A DNA stretch of 64,000 bases from Silene latifolia (lineage: Eukaryota > Streptophyta > Magnoliopsida > Caryophyllales > Caryophyllaceae), in assembly GCF_048544455.1 (NCBI RefSeq), contig NC_133534.1, positions 225,522,292-225,586,291 on the forward strand, given 5' to 3'. Both the position numbers and the translations under genes were made by a program. Below, piece by piece: positions 44,601-56,587 of this stretch (position 1 is its first letter; each line of letters opens with the position of its first letter). Below the pieces are notes generated by a model. The model saw nothing but the letters and a program-made list of their open reading frames with translations. It was not told where the DNA came from and ran no database searches.

Positions 44601-47600
44601 GGCGTCGGTGGTAGGCAGACGACCGGTCCATTGGCCCGGAGGGCCTTTTGCACGCAAAATCATTTTTTCTTGGTTTATCTTGTTGATTGTGTCGGTTATA
44701 ACTATTTTCGATTATATCTTGTTTCAAAAGGTGCATTAGGGTGATGGCAAACATGTTTTGCACATACATGTTATATATATATACTTCTATATGGACCACG
44801 AGTAGAAAAAATTCTGAAAATTATACTTTAAAAGAAGAAACATATCAATGCTTTATTTGCATTCTCTTGATTCAAGCCTAGAGTAGGAGGGAAGTCTGTT
44901 GTCTTATCCTGCGAAAAATTTCTTATAGCCCATTTTATAGGGTAGAAAATACGCTTTAAGAAAAGCGATTATGTGAACCACCAATTATCCAAGTTCGATT
45001 TTGTTATTTTTCACTACCCATCCTCCCATCTACAACATTGATCGCTTTCCTTGGGAGTATTACTTGTTTTATTATTTGTTGCTTGCATTGCCGCATCAGG
45101 CTTTACCTATTTACTTACCCTTGTGTTTCAACCTGATCTTGTATCTGTATGAATTCACCATTTGCCTTTTCCTTGCTTATCATCTCTAATAGGCTATGAC
45201 ATTATATTTTAGGCCGCAACTCATCTTTATATATGAGGAATATTGTCTTGAAGATGGCAGAAATCTTAATTGCTGCCGATGTCAATGAGTGTGACACAAG
45301 CCACGTAAGCATCTCTGTCATTTTTTCACCTTTTCTGCCTCTAGCTATCTTGAAAATTTTCGACATTCACATGAATTGTCAACCTATATAATGAGGTGTG
45401 AATGTTAAGTGTATTCCCTAAATACTTCATTTTAAATAGCATTTTAAATATATTACATTGGGGATTCGAAATTTTATATAGGTGTTTATCCGTACTTGAT
45501 CATGGCAGCACAGAAAAAAATATATGTGAATGCTTCTCGCACTCTTTATTCTCAAATCAACCTTTCAGTGGCCTATATTTGCATGGAAGTATGTGTAATA
45601 CTCATATAACTGTGGTTGTGTGGGATGGCTGCGTGCTAATGCATTGCTTCCTCATTTCACAGGTTCAAAAATGTTTTGGCTGTGCTGTTGTTGCGTTGGG
45701 AGCAGAAGATATTCTTGGTCTTGTGCCTTTTTCTTTCAACTCGGAGAACTTGACCTGCTCTAATATGTGGCTTCTGCCTATTCTAAACAAGTATACTTTT
45801 GGAGCATCTCTCAGATATTTCATGGATCACATAGTACCCATTGCAAAGTCTCTTAAAAAGGCTGCTCGGAAAGGTTAGTTTTCTTGAGACAGGCTCATGA
45901 TAGGCAGAAATTATAGTTGTATATCTAAAGTGTATGTATACAGTATTCCCGTTTCTAGGACAGGAACTAGTTGGCTCGTATATTCACATTTTATTTTTAT
46001 TTTTATTTTTCGCAATGTGAATTGCTTGTTACCTTTTTTTTTCCCAAAAAAATCTTGTATTTTTGTTGTTAGTGAATTGCCATTTGTCGCAGTAAACTAT
46101 ATGTGCTTTTTATTTGGTCAATGCAAATAGCGACGCTTGTCAATGCAAGTAGTGACTTTTATAGCACTACAGCTCCATACATCCAATCCCCCCTTACCTG
46201 CCATAAGCGATAGCTTTTGAGGCCATGGGGTAATGTACATGTCGAGTGAGTCGTCATTAGGTTTTATTGTGCTAATTTTCATTATGAATCAGTTACCAAT
46301 ATTGCAACTTAAAGTTGGTTCGTTTTCCAGTTAAAAAGTCAGTAACTGGACAAGATCTGCAGGCTCATGCCCAAGGCTTATGGGGTCTGTTACCTGCATT
46401 CTGTCGCCATCCAACTGACATTAGCGAGAGTTTTCAGTCACTTTCTAAGTTGATGCTTGTTCAGCTGAAGAAAGATACCACAAGACATGAAGATATTGCT
46501 GAGGCTTTGCAGGTTCTTAAACCATACCTTTTTCGATTGCAGTTTTAATAGTGCGCAAATCGCAGCAAGTGTAAACTATTGGACTATCTTGTTTTCTGTG
46601 TACTGTTTAGGAACTTGTGAGAAGAAGCGAGTGTCGGTCTAAGAGTGATGTTTCTATTGCTGAGTCTCCAGAACGTTCATCTGATGCTTTGTTAGAAGAT
46701 GATCTATTGGAGAAGAGAGCCTTAATTCCTTTTTCTAAGAAGGATGCAAAAAGAGATGTCAAGACTCTGTCTTCGCAGTCAAATGAACTGCTTCAGGCCC
46801 TCATGACTATTTTCCTTGATGCACCTCCTGAAAATCGCTCATCTTTGAAGGTATAGGTATCCTTCACATAGTTTCAATATCTGCTCTCTGTTTGTGTTAA
46901 GGATTCTCCCTTTTAGCTTCACTATTTTTGTATGCACATATAAGTCTTCTACAAAAGTGGTATTTCTTTTTTGTTTGTAAAAAAGCACCTAAACTGGCGG
47001 TTGTTCACACTCAGTTAACTAGAGTTTAAAAAAGATTTTACAATCGCAATGAGAAATTGGATCAAATAGTGTTCATGAGAGGCTAAGTATGGCGTCACCA
47101 TGTGACAAATACAAGAGTTTGTACTGGTAGTTCCCTAGGTGGCATGGGGTGTAGAGCGCTGTCTATAGGTTTACAGACAAGGGCTCACTGAATTTTTTTT
47201 TTTTCCCAAAAGATCACCGTAGTATTTCTGAGATTTTGCTAACTATGGATATGATGCTGGAAATCGACCAGTTTTATATCACCCTTCAATTTGAATTAGC
47301 AAAAGCAATTTCAGCACTAGAAACTAGAAAGTGAGGAAATTGAAGAATTGTAAAACCTGGATCTACTGGAGGAGGCTATCAATGCAGAAAAAGCTCGGCT
47401 TCCTGATCAGATTTAGGATTGCTAAAAATGCTAATGTCATTGAGAAATTATTTCATTTCTAAGAGAATTACCTAATATGCAAAATCATACTCTGTCCATT
47501 TTTCTGTTTTCTTCCTGTTTGACCGCACGATCTTCAATGCGATATTTTGACCATGTTTCTAGTGCATTTATATGTTTTTTTTTTTTTTTTTGAAAATATG

Positions 47601-50600
47601 ATTTTGTGAAAGACTTTTGAATGGTAAATATAAATATGTTAGTATCATATGACAATTCATCATAGTTTCTAAGATATTTAAGGTCAGAATAAGAAATCTT
47701 GACCTAAAAGTCAAATGGGAAGAAAAGAAAAAAAAAATATAGGGAGTAACTATCAGTTCTTTTAGTTTGACAATAATAATCACATCCCTGTTATGCGCAT
47801 TACGTTTTCTAGTCTCTACTAACTCGGCTTATGGTTTGACTCTTATCCAGAAAGCCATAGGTTGTTTGGCATCAATAACTAAGTCATCGAGTGCCAAAAA
47901 GATTTTTATATTGTCCCTTGAGAGATTCCCGTTGGTGAAGGCTGTTATTGAATCTGGGGATTTGCCAGATGGTTCACAGAATGAAATGCCATGTTCTGTT
48001 GGTGCTGAGTCTCAATGGTAGGTGATCTTTTCTGTGGACTTTTCGTTGAAATTTCCAAAAATTCTGTACATGTCTATTAGTAGAGTGGTGATGGGTATGA
48101 TATTTGAGTTAGTATGGTGTGTTTTGGACTTCTTGTCACATTCATGTTGTGTTACAGTTTGGCCTGTTCTTAGTGCAGGCCCTTGTCACTTGATCTAGCT
48201 TCATCCTTTGTGAAAGGAGCTGATGAGGATTTTCTCGGTTTGATTTTTAGATTGGCAAAACATTCACTACAGGCATGTTCACTTCTTTTCTTTTCAGTCT
48301 GAAAATCCAGCCTTTTGGTTGCCCATAGTAGGCATTTTAACATGTATGTTTCATGACTCAGGTGGGAGATGAAATAGGTGCTAGGGAAGCTTATTATACT
48401 TTGAGCTGCATTTTAATGGTTGATACTATGTTTTGGTTTCCATGAATCCTTTTTTAATCCTCTTTTAGGTACTGTATTTCATTTTGGTGCTCAATTTTTG
48501 TTTTGCAGGATCATCCAAAGTTTTGTTCCTCAAATTTGGATGAGTTGGTTGATCTTATTAGTAAATTAAAGTCCCCTGCTGATATTGCCTCTTTCAGTAA
48601 TCGTCTGAGTTGTCTTCGCCTACTGTTAGTCAGTGTGTTAAAGGTATAATTTTGTTATTGGATATGCTGTACCTGTTTCATTAGCGTGCTTGCCGTGCTA
48701 GCTTGCTCCATTTCTGACACTAGGATGTAGTAGCAAGTGAGTGAAATCGGTAGAAGAGTGCGTGCGTACGTCTATGAAGCAATAAAAATAAAAAACTGGG
48801 GATAGGCATGGTCTTAAAAGAGCGAGTTATAAACTGTTCCAAGTTTTAAATGACTTTCGTCCATGATTGCGCAAGGACAAGCCCAACTCTTCCATCGAAC
48901 GTGTATGAGCTGTATCCATAAAGACCAAGTAGGTGTGGGAGATCTCACAATTGCGTGAACACATCATGCATATTTTATGAGAATGGTAGCTTGTAGGCCT
49001 TTTCTCTCCAAGATGTCATTGATATTGATCTACCATCACCTAACCAATTTTTTAACATACTACTCGAGCATAGGAATAAGAAAAAAATTGCCCTTTTATT
49101 AAACAGGTACACGTTGGATTGGACTAGCCTAGTAATATATACTTTCTTATTCTGCATGGAAACAACAATGCAAGTCCTGTGGATTCTTGTACTTTTATCT
49201 TTTAGGCTACTTTGCGGTTGGGGAGGACTTTCTTCACTTGGATACAAATCTTAAAGGGCAAGAGAGGGGTTGGAGGAATCTGGGGACGATAGGAGGGGAG
49301 GGAGAATATCCCACTAAACATTTTCTCTTGTTTGAAGGTATTAACAAAGGGAAAGGGCAAGATCAGAAAGTATCTATCTTTAGTTCTTGTTTCTAGAAAA
49401 TTATGTCCCCTTGCTGGCTTGTTACATTACTTTTGTTTGTTCTAATGGACATCTCTCTTTTTATCTTTAATTTTTTGCAGAGCAGTTCAGATGTGGAGAA
49501 TACGAAGCCTTTTCTTATTCTGAATTGTATTATACTTGCACTTAAAGATGTAAGTGCGACATGATTTAAAATTGATATCTGCATCTGAATCGTTCTAAAT
49601 TCTTTTTTAAGCTGAAAAACTCGCGTGTTTTATTTATACCCAGTCCAAGGAAGAAGCCAGGAAAATAGCTTATGATGAGCTACTCAAAATAAGTTCATGC
49701 TTGGAAGAGTTGTCCTCTGCTGATTCTTGTGGATTGTACTACAAATTGATAAGTATGGTAGGGGCACCTTTCCTCAACTTGTACTATTTATTAGCTCAAT
49801 ATTTCACATTCAAGTGAAAGGGCTACTAATTAGATATGCTGTCCTTACGGGTTTATTGCTCTTTATTAGTATATTTTAGTTGAAATGGCTTTTAATTATG
49901 AAATTTTATAACTGAGCCTGCTTCTAATATAGTTAATTTTCACGCATCTTGGATATTGCTCCAAATGGGTAATGTGACCATGAATTTACTGCAACCTAAT
50001 TGAAATTCTATAGACTGATAGATCTGACCATGAATGTCCAGATTCTGGGTTACCTCTCTGGGCCATCACCTCATATCACCAGTGCAGCTGTCTCTGCATT
50101 GTCAGTGCTAGTATTTAAAGAGCCAGAGCTGTGCGTGAAAGTTCCAGATTTAGTTCCATCTGTCACTTCATTGCTCCAGGCTAAAGCTGTAGAAGTCACC
50201 AAGGTTAGTACCACGCTAATGCTTAACCTCCCTCATTCTGGCCTATCATAAAAGGAAGTTACTGCATATGTTTTTGTTTTTCGGGAAAACCCAGTTTACC
50301 GAGAGTTTTGTTTGTCTAAGAGAGAAAATATGCTAAAATTTTGTTGTGATCAATTAGCTTATCTGTCCATCGCTTTGTCCAATTACTATGCAGGCTGTTT
50401 TAGGCTTTATCAAAGTATTGGTTTCATGTGTGGAAGGAGAACATCTGCACAATTTTGCTTCCATCATTATGGACGGGCTTCTTCCATGGTCATCTGTCTC
50501 GAGGCATCATTTTAGGTCAAAGGCACGTATACTTTTCCTCTTACATGACCAATGACTCTTTTCTGACAAGAAGACATGACTCATAAGTTGTGATCTTAAC

Positions 50601-51225
50601 AGGTTACGGTGATAATAGAAATTATGATTAGAAAATGTGGTTTCCCAGCTGTGAAGTTGGTGACTCCCGAAAGATATCAGCCATTTATAAGAAAAGTATC
50701 TCTGGTATGGTTCTGATTTTGTATCTGCATGTGTCAATGTGTGTACAATTACTTATTGTCATGATCTCTTTTTTGATGAATGCAGAATCGTCAAGGTAAA
50801 ACTACTACCAAGGAAGCTGACTCTGTGGACATGAAGCAAGAAAGTTCAGATATTTCGACTATTAGGTCTGGTTTCTGAAATTGCTTTTGTCTTGAGTCAC
50901 GATGCATTTACATAAATGTCATTTATATTGGTTTACATCGTCTCTATTGTTCAGGCCCAAGAAAAGGATACGGAATGAGACACAAAATGATGAAGGTGGT
51001 TCAAGATTTAACAGGGAGAAGAGGCAAAAGCAAAGTCAAGGCTCTCACCCTCGCGGTACGGTTGAAAGAAGTGATTTCAGATCAAGCAGAAAGCCCAACA
51101 ACCACGTCAATCAAAAAAATGCTGGAATCGGTGGTAAATCAGAAAAATCCAAGACGCATAGAGACAAAACGTTTGGCAGGCCTCGACAGACCGGGCCTAG
51201 AAATAAGCAGAGGCGTAGCCAGTGA
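41664..51225 (+). CDS. RRP12: RRP12-like ribosome-biogenesis protein (HEAT/ARM repeats), 18 exons
   Basis: Inferred exons: 41664-42152, 42584-43127, 43388-43621, 45213-45304, 45663-45873, 46331-46512, 46611-46850, 47851-48017, 48179-48272, 48362-48418, 48509-48643, 49481-49549, 49644-49757, 50042-50203, 50394-50522, 50603-50704, 50786-50865, 50955-51225. All phases agree and give 1,123 residues, near the family's usual size (about 1,200-1,300). The N-terminal and middle parts are helical repeats (KVRKCALVYLENAFKS; AIGCLASITKSS; KSLKKAARKVKKSVTGQDLQ, the NUC173-type region). The C-terminal tail is basic and disordered (PKKRIRNETQNDEGG to RPRQTGPRNKQRRSQ). In yeast, Rrp12 binds pre-40S and pre-60S particles in the nucleolus and aids their export. 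Introns after 48272 and 50522 appear to use GC donors. MITEs lie in introns 1 and 7. Some exon ends are tentative. Confidence 0.9.
42232..42452. mobile_element. Stowaway-type MITE in RRP12 intron 1
   Basis: Ends CTCCCTCCGTCCCCGGTC and, inverted, TTCCCTTTGTCCCGGTC, both continuing ATTTGTTTACC, with TA duplications (42230-42231 and 42453-42454). Confidence 0.85.
43622..45212 (+). other. RRP12 intron 3, 1.6 kb
   Basis: A long intron between LFLKLG and the next exon (GRNSSLYMRNIVLKMAE). Nothing recognisable inside apart from AT-rich sequence and a short TA run near 44770. No exon with conserved text was seen. Confidence 0.5.
47490..47746. mobile_element. Stowaway-like MITE in RRP12 intron 7
   Basis: Left end CTCTGTCCATTTTTCTGT and inverted right end CTCCCTATATTTTTTTTTTC, then CTTCCTGTTTGACC / CTTCCCATTTGACT, with TA duplications (47488-47489 and 47747-47748). 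Confidence 0.7.
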
Positions 51226-51665
51226 TCAGATTGGCAAACACTGCCGCATACAATTTTGTACCGTAGAATTGGCTGAAGTCCACCGGAACTGAAATGAGAG
51301 AATATTCAGTTTAGAAGTTGGCTTAACAGTACAAGTGTGTGGAATTCACTACCAATTAAGTTCAGGTGGTCTGAGTGCTCTGTTCAACCAGAGAAGAATG
51401 TATTTGACTTGTTTAGGGTTTAGGTTTATGCAATTATACAACACAGCTTGTCTCATCTTCAAGAAGTTTGGGACATGAAATCAGTTTTTCATTCAGCTTT
51501 TTATTAATAAGAAAGACAAGTATTATCTTATGGAAAGAAAACATCCACGAGAAAAAAAAAAAGTAGTGTGTATTGTATGAGATAATTTTGTATGTGAGAT
51601 TAATTCAAAAATGTGTAAATAACACATTTGTATCAATCTCTGTTTTGTGGAAAAAGATCATAATA
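51226..51665 (+). other. RRP12 3' UTR and spacer
   Basis: Sequence after the stop codon. AATTATACAACAC and TTTTTATTAATAAGAAAG near 51433-51515 lie in a likely 3' UTR. The poly(A) site is not determined. Confidence 0.4.
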
Positions 51666-52609
51666 TTAGATCCCGATATAAAATCGGTAGCAACACTGTC
51701 CGCGAAATATCACTAATATTAATATATAATCGCTTTTATAAATATCTACGTGATTAATATTTGTATGGTATTGTTGTAACTAAGGTTTTCCGTTAATACA
51801 AACTCTTATAATAACTTTCTAAGATAATTTTTAAGCGATTCAAAAGATTTTGGGTTGATACCCCTAAGTTATGACTCATATTTATAATCATTTGATACCT
51901 CACCTCGCGATAATGTCTTACAATGTGAGAATGATTATTTATTTATATGTAGTATATTTCACAGCGCCTCACATTATTTTTCAATGTGGGACAAACAATA
52001 TACTTAGAAATACACCATCTTTTTCACACCTAATTCGACGTAAACCCGAGTTTAATAATAATAATAATAATAAGCAAATACTATAAAGTACTATTTATTA
52101 ATATTCGTATAATACATTTTTTTTTTAACTTCTTATCGTAATTAAAATATGTGCAAATAATATGATACTATATTCTAATGCTAGCATTTATTTACCACGG
52201 ATCTAATTATATAATTTTTCAAAAAAAATTATACTTTGTTGCTAAATGAGATGTATAAGTTTTACATAAAAATTATAAACATTACTTGGACATATAAAAA
52301 ATATATATATCATATCGTGGAGTTAATGATATAAACTCTTAAGAGTTCTCCAAGACAATGTTTAAGAGACTGAAGGTTTTTTGGGTTGGTATTTAGGTTC
52401 TAAGGATACCTTCTATTTATAATCATATGATCACCCACCTTATCTTCCAAACTTTCGATGACCAGGACAATTCATTATTTATACGTAATATATTCACCAC
52501 ACCAACATATTTTTCAATGTGGGACAAATAACATACTTAGAAATACACCATCTTTTTCGTACATAATTCGACATCTAACTCAGGTTAATAATAATGAGCA
52601 AATATAATA

Positions 52610-52861
52610 CTCCCTCGATTCAAGACCAAATACAACATTCCTTTTTTTACACTATTCATGAACGAATAGAATCTTTACGATTCTTTGCAATATGTAAGAC
52701 AAAATATGGTTATGTGTAATCTTATTTGATTCACCTATAAAGTACAATGAGAATATCAAATTTTAAATTTGTTATAATGTAAACTTAAAGATATTTACGT
52801 TGTAATTTGTGTTTTGGCAAGTGTGTAAATGAAAATGTTGTATTTGGTGGCAATGGAGGAG
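52610..52861. mobile_element. Stowaway-type MITE
   Basis: Ends CTCCCTCGATTCAAGACC and, inverted, CTCCTCCATTGCCACC, then AAATACAACATT on both sides, with TA duplications. Confidence 0.8.
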
Positions 52862-53087
52862 TACTATTTATTAATATTCGCACTTTTTTTTATAATATTT
52901 TTTTGCAAATGAGATGTATAAGTTTTTATATAAAGATTATAAACATCACTTGAATAATACATAATATAGAAAAAATATGTATATATCATACTGAAGATAA
53001 TGATATAAACTCTTAAGAGCTCTCCAAAACAATACTTATGAGACTCAAAAGATTTTTGGTTGGTATATAGGTTCCAATGATGACTTC

Positions 53088-53197
53088 TATTTATAATCAT
53101 AAGATCACCTACCTTATGTTAATCTTTCGATGTGGGACAATTATATAATTTATACGTATTATAATCACTACACTAACATTGTTTTTCAATGTGGGAC
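53088..53197 (-). promoter_or_regulatory. Pair of snRNA-like USE-TATA modules (best example)
   Basis: On the minus strand: USE-like box GTCCCACATTG (53197-53187), a 32-bp gap, TATAAATT (53154-53147), then GTCCCACATCG (53138-53128), a 32-bp gap and TATAAATA (53095-53088). The second box is a perfect match to the plant upstream sequence element RTCCCACATCG of U-snRNA genes. The gap is close to the Pol II-type arrangement (about four helical turns) rather than the Pol III one. Other pairs: 51982-51992 with 51940-51947 and 51921-51931 with 51879-51886; 52515-52525 with 52476-52483. Confidence 0.6.
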
Positions 53198-53550
53198 ATA
53201 TAACATATTAAAAGAAGTACACCATCTTTAATACTCGTATGTGCAAATCATATGAAATCTATACTCTAATGAAAGCATTTTTGCCACGAATCTAATTATA
53301 TTATTTTTATAATTTTTATAACGACATTTTTTTGCCAGATGAAATGTTAAAGTTTTTATATAAAAATTAGAAACTTCTCATGAATATAAAATAGAAAATA
53401 TAGATATTGTAATAATTAAAAGATTCTCCACTTTATTTTTTATGTGAAAAATATTATTTATGAAACTTTCCTAAATTAATTTTTGATGATGTGGACGCTC
53501 TAGAATCGTTCAAAAAAACTCTCTTTTATATATATATATATATATATAGA

Positions 53551-53874
53551 TTTTGCTACACCGAAATCAAAATCCTGGACTCGCTACTACCCGGGACAAG
53601 TATTGTCCCAAACCCGAGGTGAATAGTCCATAGGTATGTAATGAGCCATACAGAATAACAAATAAGATAACTATTTTTGTGAAATAATGTAGAAAAATAG
53701 TGTTTTTTCAAGCTTAAAAGTTGGTTTTTTAGCTTTTGAATTTTTTTTTAAAACTTTTAAATAATAGATGTGTTTGGTCAAAAAATGTTTTTGAATCTAA
53801 AAACACTTTTAAAAGTTAGGTCAAACACACTTAGTTAAAAAAGTATGCATTCATAGAATCCTAGTATGCATAAA
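53551..53874. other. Spacer
   Basis: A/T-rich with TTTTTAAA-type runs; nothing recognised. Confidence 0.3.
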
Positions 53875-53943
53875 ATGGAATTTTTTTCTAAAATGGGGCA
53901 AAAAATCAAAGAAATTTACAAAATGGTGTAAGTTTTAAACTTA

Positions 53944-54682
53944 GGGACATGCTAAATCCGCACACAATTTACTAATTTCCGCACATTTTTTCACTTTATT
54001 TCAAATTTACCCCCCTCTTATTTTTTTTACTCCCATAAAAAAAGACCAAAAACCTAAAAAGTCCCAAAATTTATCAATTGCTTGAAAAATTCATTTGATG
54101 CTGCAATGATGTGACTATGTTGATGAAAGTTTTGTTATATAATCTTATTAATTTGTCTGTTATGTACAAAGTGATAGCAAAATGGATTCATTGATGGTAT
54201 TGAATCTCAATTAATAAGGGAGATTGAAAATTAAGAGTCACGCACGATCCGAAGTAGTACCCTGCAACCACCACCATCGTACACCGACGACCACTACAAA
54301 CAACGAACTACACCATACTCCGGCCAAACCGCAACATCCACTGAGGCATATTCCAGCCAACCCTACTACCGACAACAACCAACCTCTTTAACAATAAAAA
54401 ATTAAAACCCTAAGCGTAAAATTCTTTTTCTTTTGACAAAACATTCATTAAATCAATTAAAGGACATGTATTAATAAAATTATTGATAAAACGACGGAAT
54501 TACTTCGGATATGTGTGAATTAAGATCTCTAATTGACGAATTATTAACGAATTGGTTTAGTATTGAGAGGGAAAGAAGGGAGAAAACTTTTTTGGTTTGT
54601 TTTAGGAGGAAGGGTAAAGTTGGAATAATAAGATAAAATGTGCGGAATTTAGTAAAACTTTGTGCGGGATTTAGCAATTGCG
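53944..54682. mobile_element. Non-autonomous element with 8-bp duplication TAAACTTA
   Basis: Left end GGGACATGCTAAATCCGCAC and inverted right end CGCAATTGCTAAATCCCGCAC-like sequence share GCTAAATCC-GCACA. Flanks TAAACTTA (53936-53943 and 54683-54690) are identical. The 8-bp duplication suggests hAT. It interrupts the left arm of the outer element. No coding capacity. Confidence 0.65.
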
Positions 54683-54904
54683 TAAACTTATTACCCAAAA
54701 TGGGTCCACGTCATCACCGAAGCTAGGTTCGGATTCAAGCCGCTCTCCCCCTAAGCGACCTTATCCTAGGTTACATGTAAACAGAGCTAATATTAAGGGG
54801 GTGCGTTTTTGAACCAAGTCGCTCGGTGGATGAGGCGACTAGGACAAAACCGCTTAGCGGGGCCGGCGACTATTTCGGTTTGCAAAAAAAAGGTCAATTA
54901 TGTA

Positions 54905-54972
54905 GAAGAGGGGAATCGAACCAGTGCTGAACACTATTTAGCCTTATTCATTAACCACCAGGCTAAACTAAT
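54905..54972 (-). ncRNA. tRNA-like sequence with A and B boxes (SINE head or tRNA relic)
   Basis: On the minus strand TAGCCTGGTGGT (54965-54954) resembles a Pol III A box and GGTTCGATTCC (54922-54912) is a perfect B box, about 31 bp apart. No complete cloverleaf is evident, so it is more likely a SINE head or a tRNA-derived relic than a working tRNA gene. It lies inside the outer foldback element. Confidence 0.4.
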
Positions 54973-55063
54973 TTCTGTGTACAAAATTAGCGTTTTAATG
55001 GTACTAGTTAGTATAATAGTTGTGCAACTTATTAAACGCATTTAATCACATTTAATGCTCAAC

Positions 55064-56215
55064 TAATTTAGACCCCGTGCAATAAATGCACGGTATTTAG
55101 AGTTTTTTTATATTTTTAATAAATTACTTATATAATGTTGGTATCTCCCGTTAACTCGCTTATATTTCTCAATATAGTATTTTGTTTTTAAAAAATGGTT
55201 AGAAATGAAAATTAATCAAGAGAATTGAGTAATGTGCCGAAATGTATTATAAAAATATATTTTTTATAGCACAAAGCTAATGATTTCAATTTAAATTCTC
55301 TTAATAGTTTGTTTGTCACGAAAAAGTAATAATAGCAATTTACAAGCTTTGTTCAAGTTATTCTCAAATAATTACATTATCCATAAAAAATTTAGCAATT
55401 TATATTTACAATGTGGATTAATTTCAAAGATAAACGATTGCAAAAAGCGTATTATAAATGACGCATTTTATCAAGGTTTGACTAACATATTATAATTAGC
55501 ATAATTAATTTGAGGTTTGTAATTAAGGGACATGTATTAGTAGATTGTTAGTTTTCTTGTAAAATGGAGAAAATTTGTATTTTACAATATGCTAACCAAT
55601 ATGTCAAGTAAGTTAAAGATAGTTATAAAAATGCACATACACACCAAATATTTGCTTCAATATGCCGTTACCAAACACTATGACTAGCATATTGACGGGT
55701 CAACATGCTAAAACCTTGAATATGCTAAAAATCGTCAATATGCCGCTTACCAAACAACGCCATTGTATTTCTTTTAATTGAGATATTATATTTAGAGTTT
55801 AGTAAAAATAACATAAATTGATGAAAAGATTAATTTTAATGAAAAGATAATAATTTAATGAAATAAAACATACTCCTTCAAATCACAATAAACCTCCAAC
55901 TTATTTTAAGACAAAATTAAGTGAAACACACTACCCCACCCATATAATTAAATTTAGACTAATATAAATACACTACCCTACCATACAATTAAATTTGGAC
56001 ACACAAACACTTACAAAAGAAATAGGAGGTTATTGTGAATAACCCAAAAAGGAAATAAGGAGGCGATTGTAAATTGAAGGAGAATTATTAGTTTCCTTAT
56101 TTAATTAATACATTTATAGTTAGCTTCCTTATTTAAGAAGATGCTTTTTGAGGAAAATTGTGAGATCACCTATTCTTTTAGCAAACAGGGATGATGTATG
56201 GTAGATTACTAGATT
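55064..56215 (-). mobile_element. Helitron-like non-autonomous element, copy 3
   Basis: Inverted relative to copies 1 and 2. On the minus strand its 3' end has the hairpin CCGTGCATTTATTGCACGG, then GGTCTAAATTAG, a one-base variant of the CTAG end of the other copies. The other end shares AGAATAGGTGATCTCACAAT and CAAAAAGCATCTTCTTAAAT-like text with copy 2. A MITE (55873-56082) has inserted. The 5' boundary is approximate. Confidence 0.55.
55873..56082. mobile_element. Stowaway-like MITE
   Basis: Ends CTCCTTCAAATCACAATA and, inverted, CTCCTTCAATTTACAATC, followed by CCTCC and TTATTT on both sides. The left flank is TA; the right flank is AA, so the duplication is imperfect. Confidence 0.65.
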
Positions 56216-56587
56216 ATCATTAAAATTTAATTGTGTCTTTAGTTTACAAGTGTTAATATGGCCTGCTGGTTATTTTTTGACAACGATCCGAGATTGTGCG
56301 TCCATTCCCCGTAACTACAATTTTTATATTTATTTTTGCTAACCAACTATATTTAATATGAAGTCGCTTTGAGCCGAGCCACTTCATCCAAACTCATTTT
56401 TTTCAATATATTTTATTTATTAACAAATCACTAAGGTCATGGGAGAGCGATTTCTTAACTCAAGTCGTCCATCGCTAAGCGACTTATTCCATGACACAGT
56501 TCATGCATACCTATCCTACATACGTGACCTATTTTGGGTAAATACTTTCATATGTGTCCCATTTTGTTAATTTCTTTGTATTGGAAG

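Larger units (their letters stand above)
51666..53550 (-). mobile_element. Helitron-like element made of three tandem units with snRNA-type promoter modules
   Basis: Read on the minus strand it starts TCTATATATATA (53550), after an A, and ends with a hairpin CCGAT-TTTAT-ATCGG, GAT and CTAA at 51666, before a T. This fits Helitron termini. The interior consists of three related units of roughly 600 bp. Each has two promoter-like modules: a GTCCCACATTG- or GTCCCACATCG-like box followed by TATAAATA. The middle is interrupted by a MITE (52610-52861). No protein is encoded. Helitron status is inferred from the ends alone. Confidence 0.5.
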
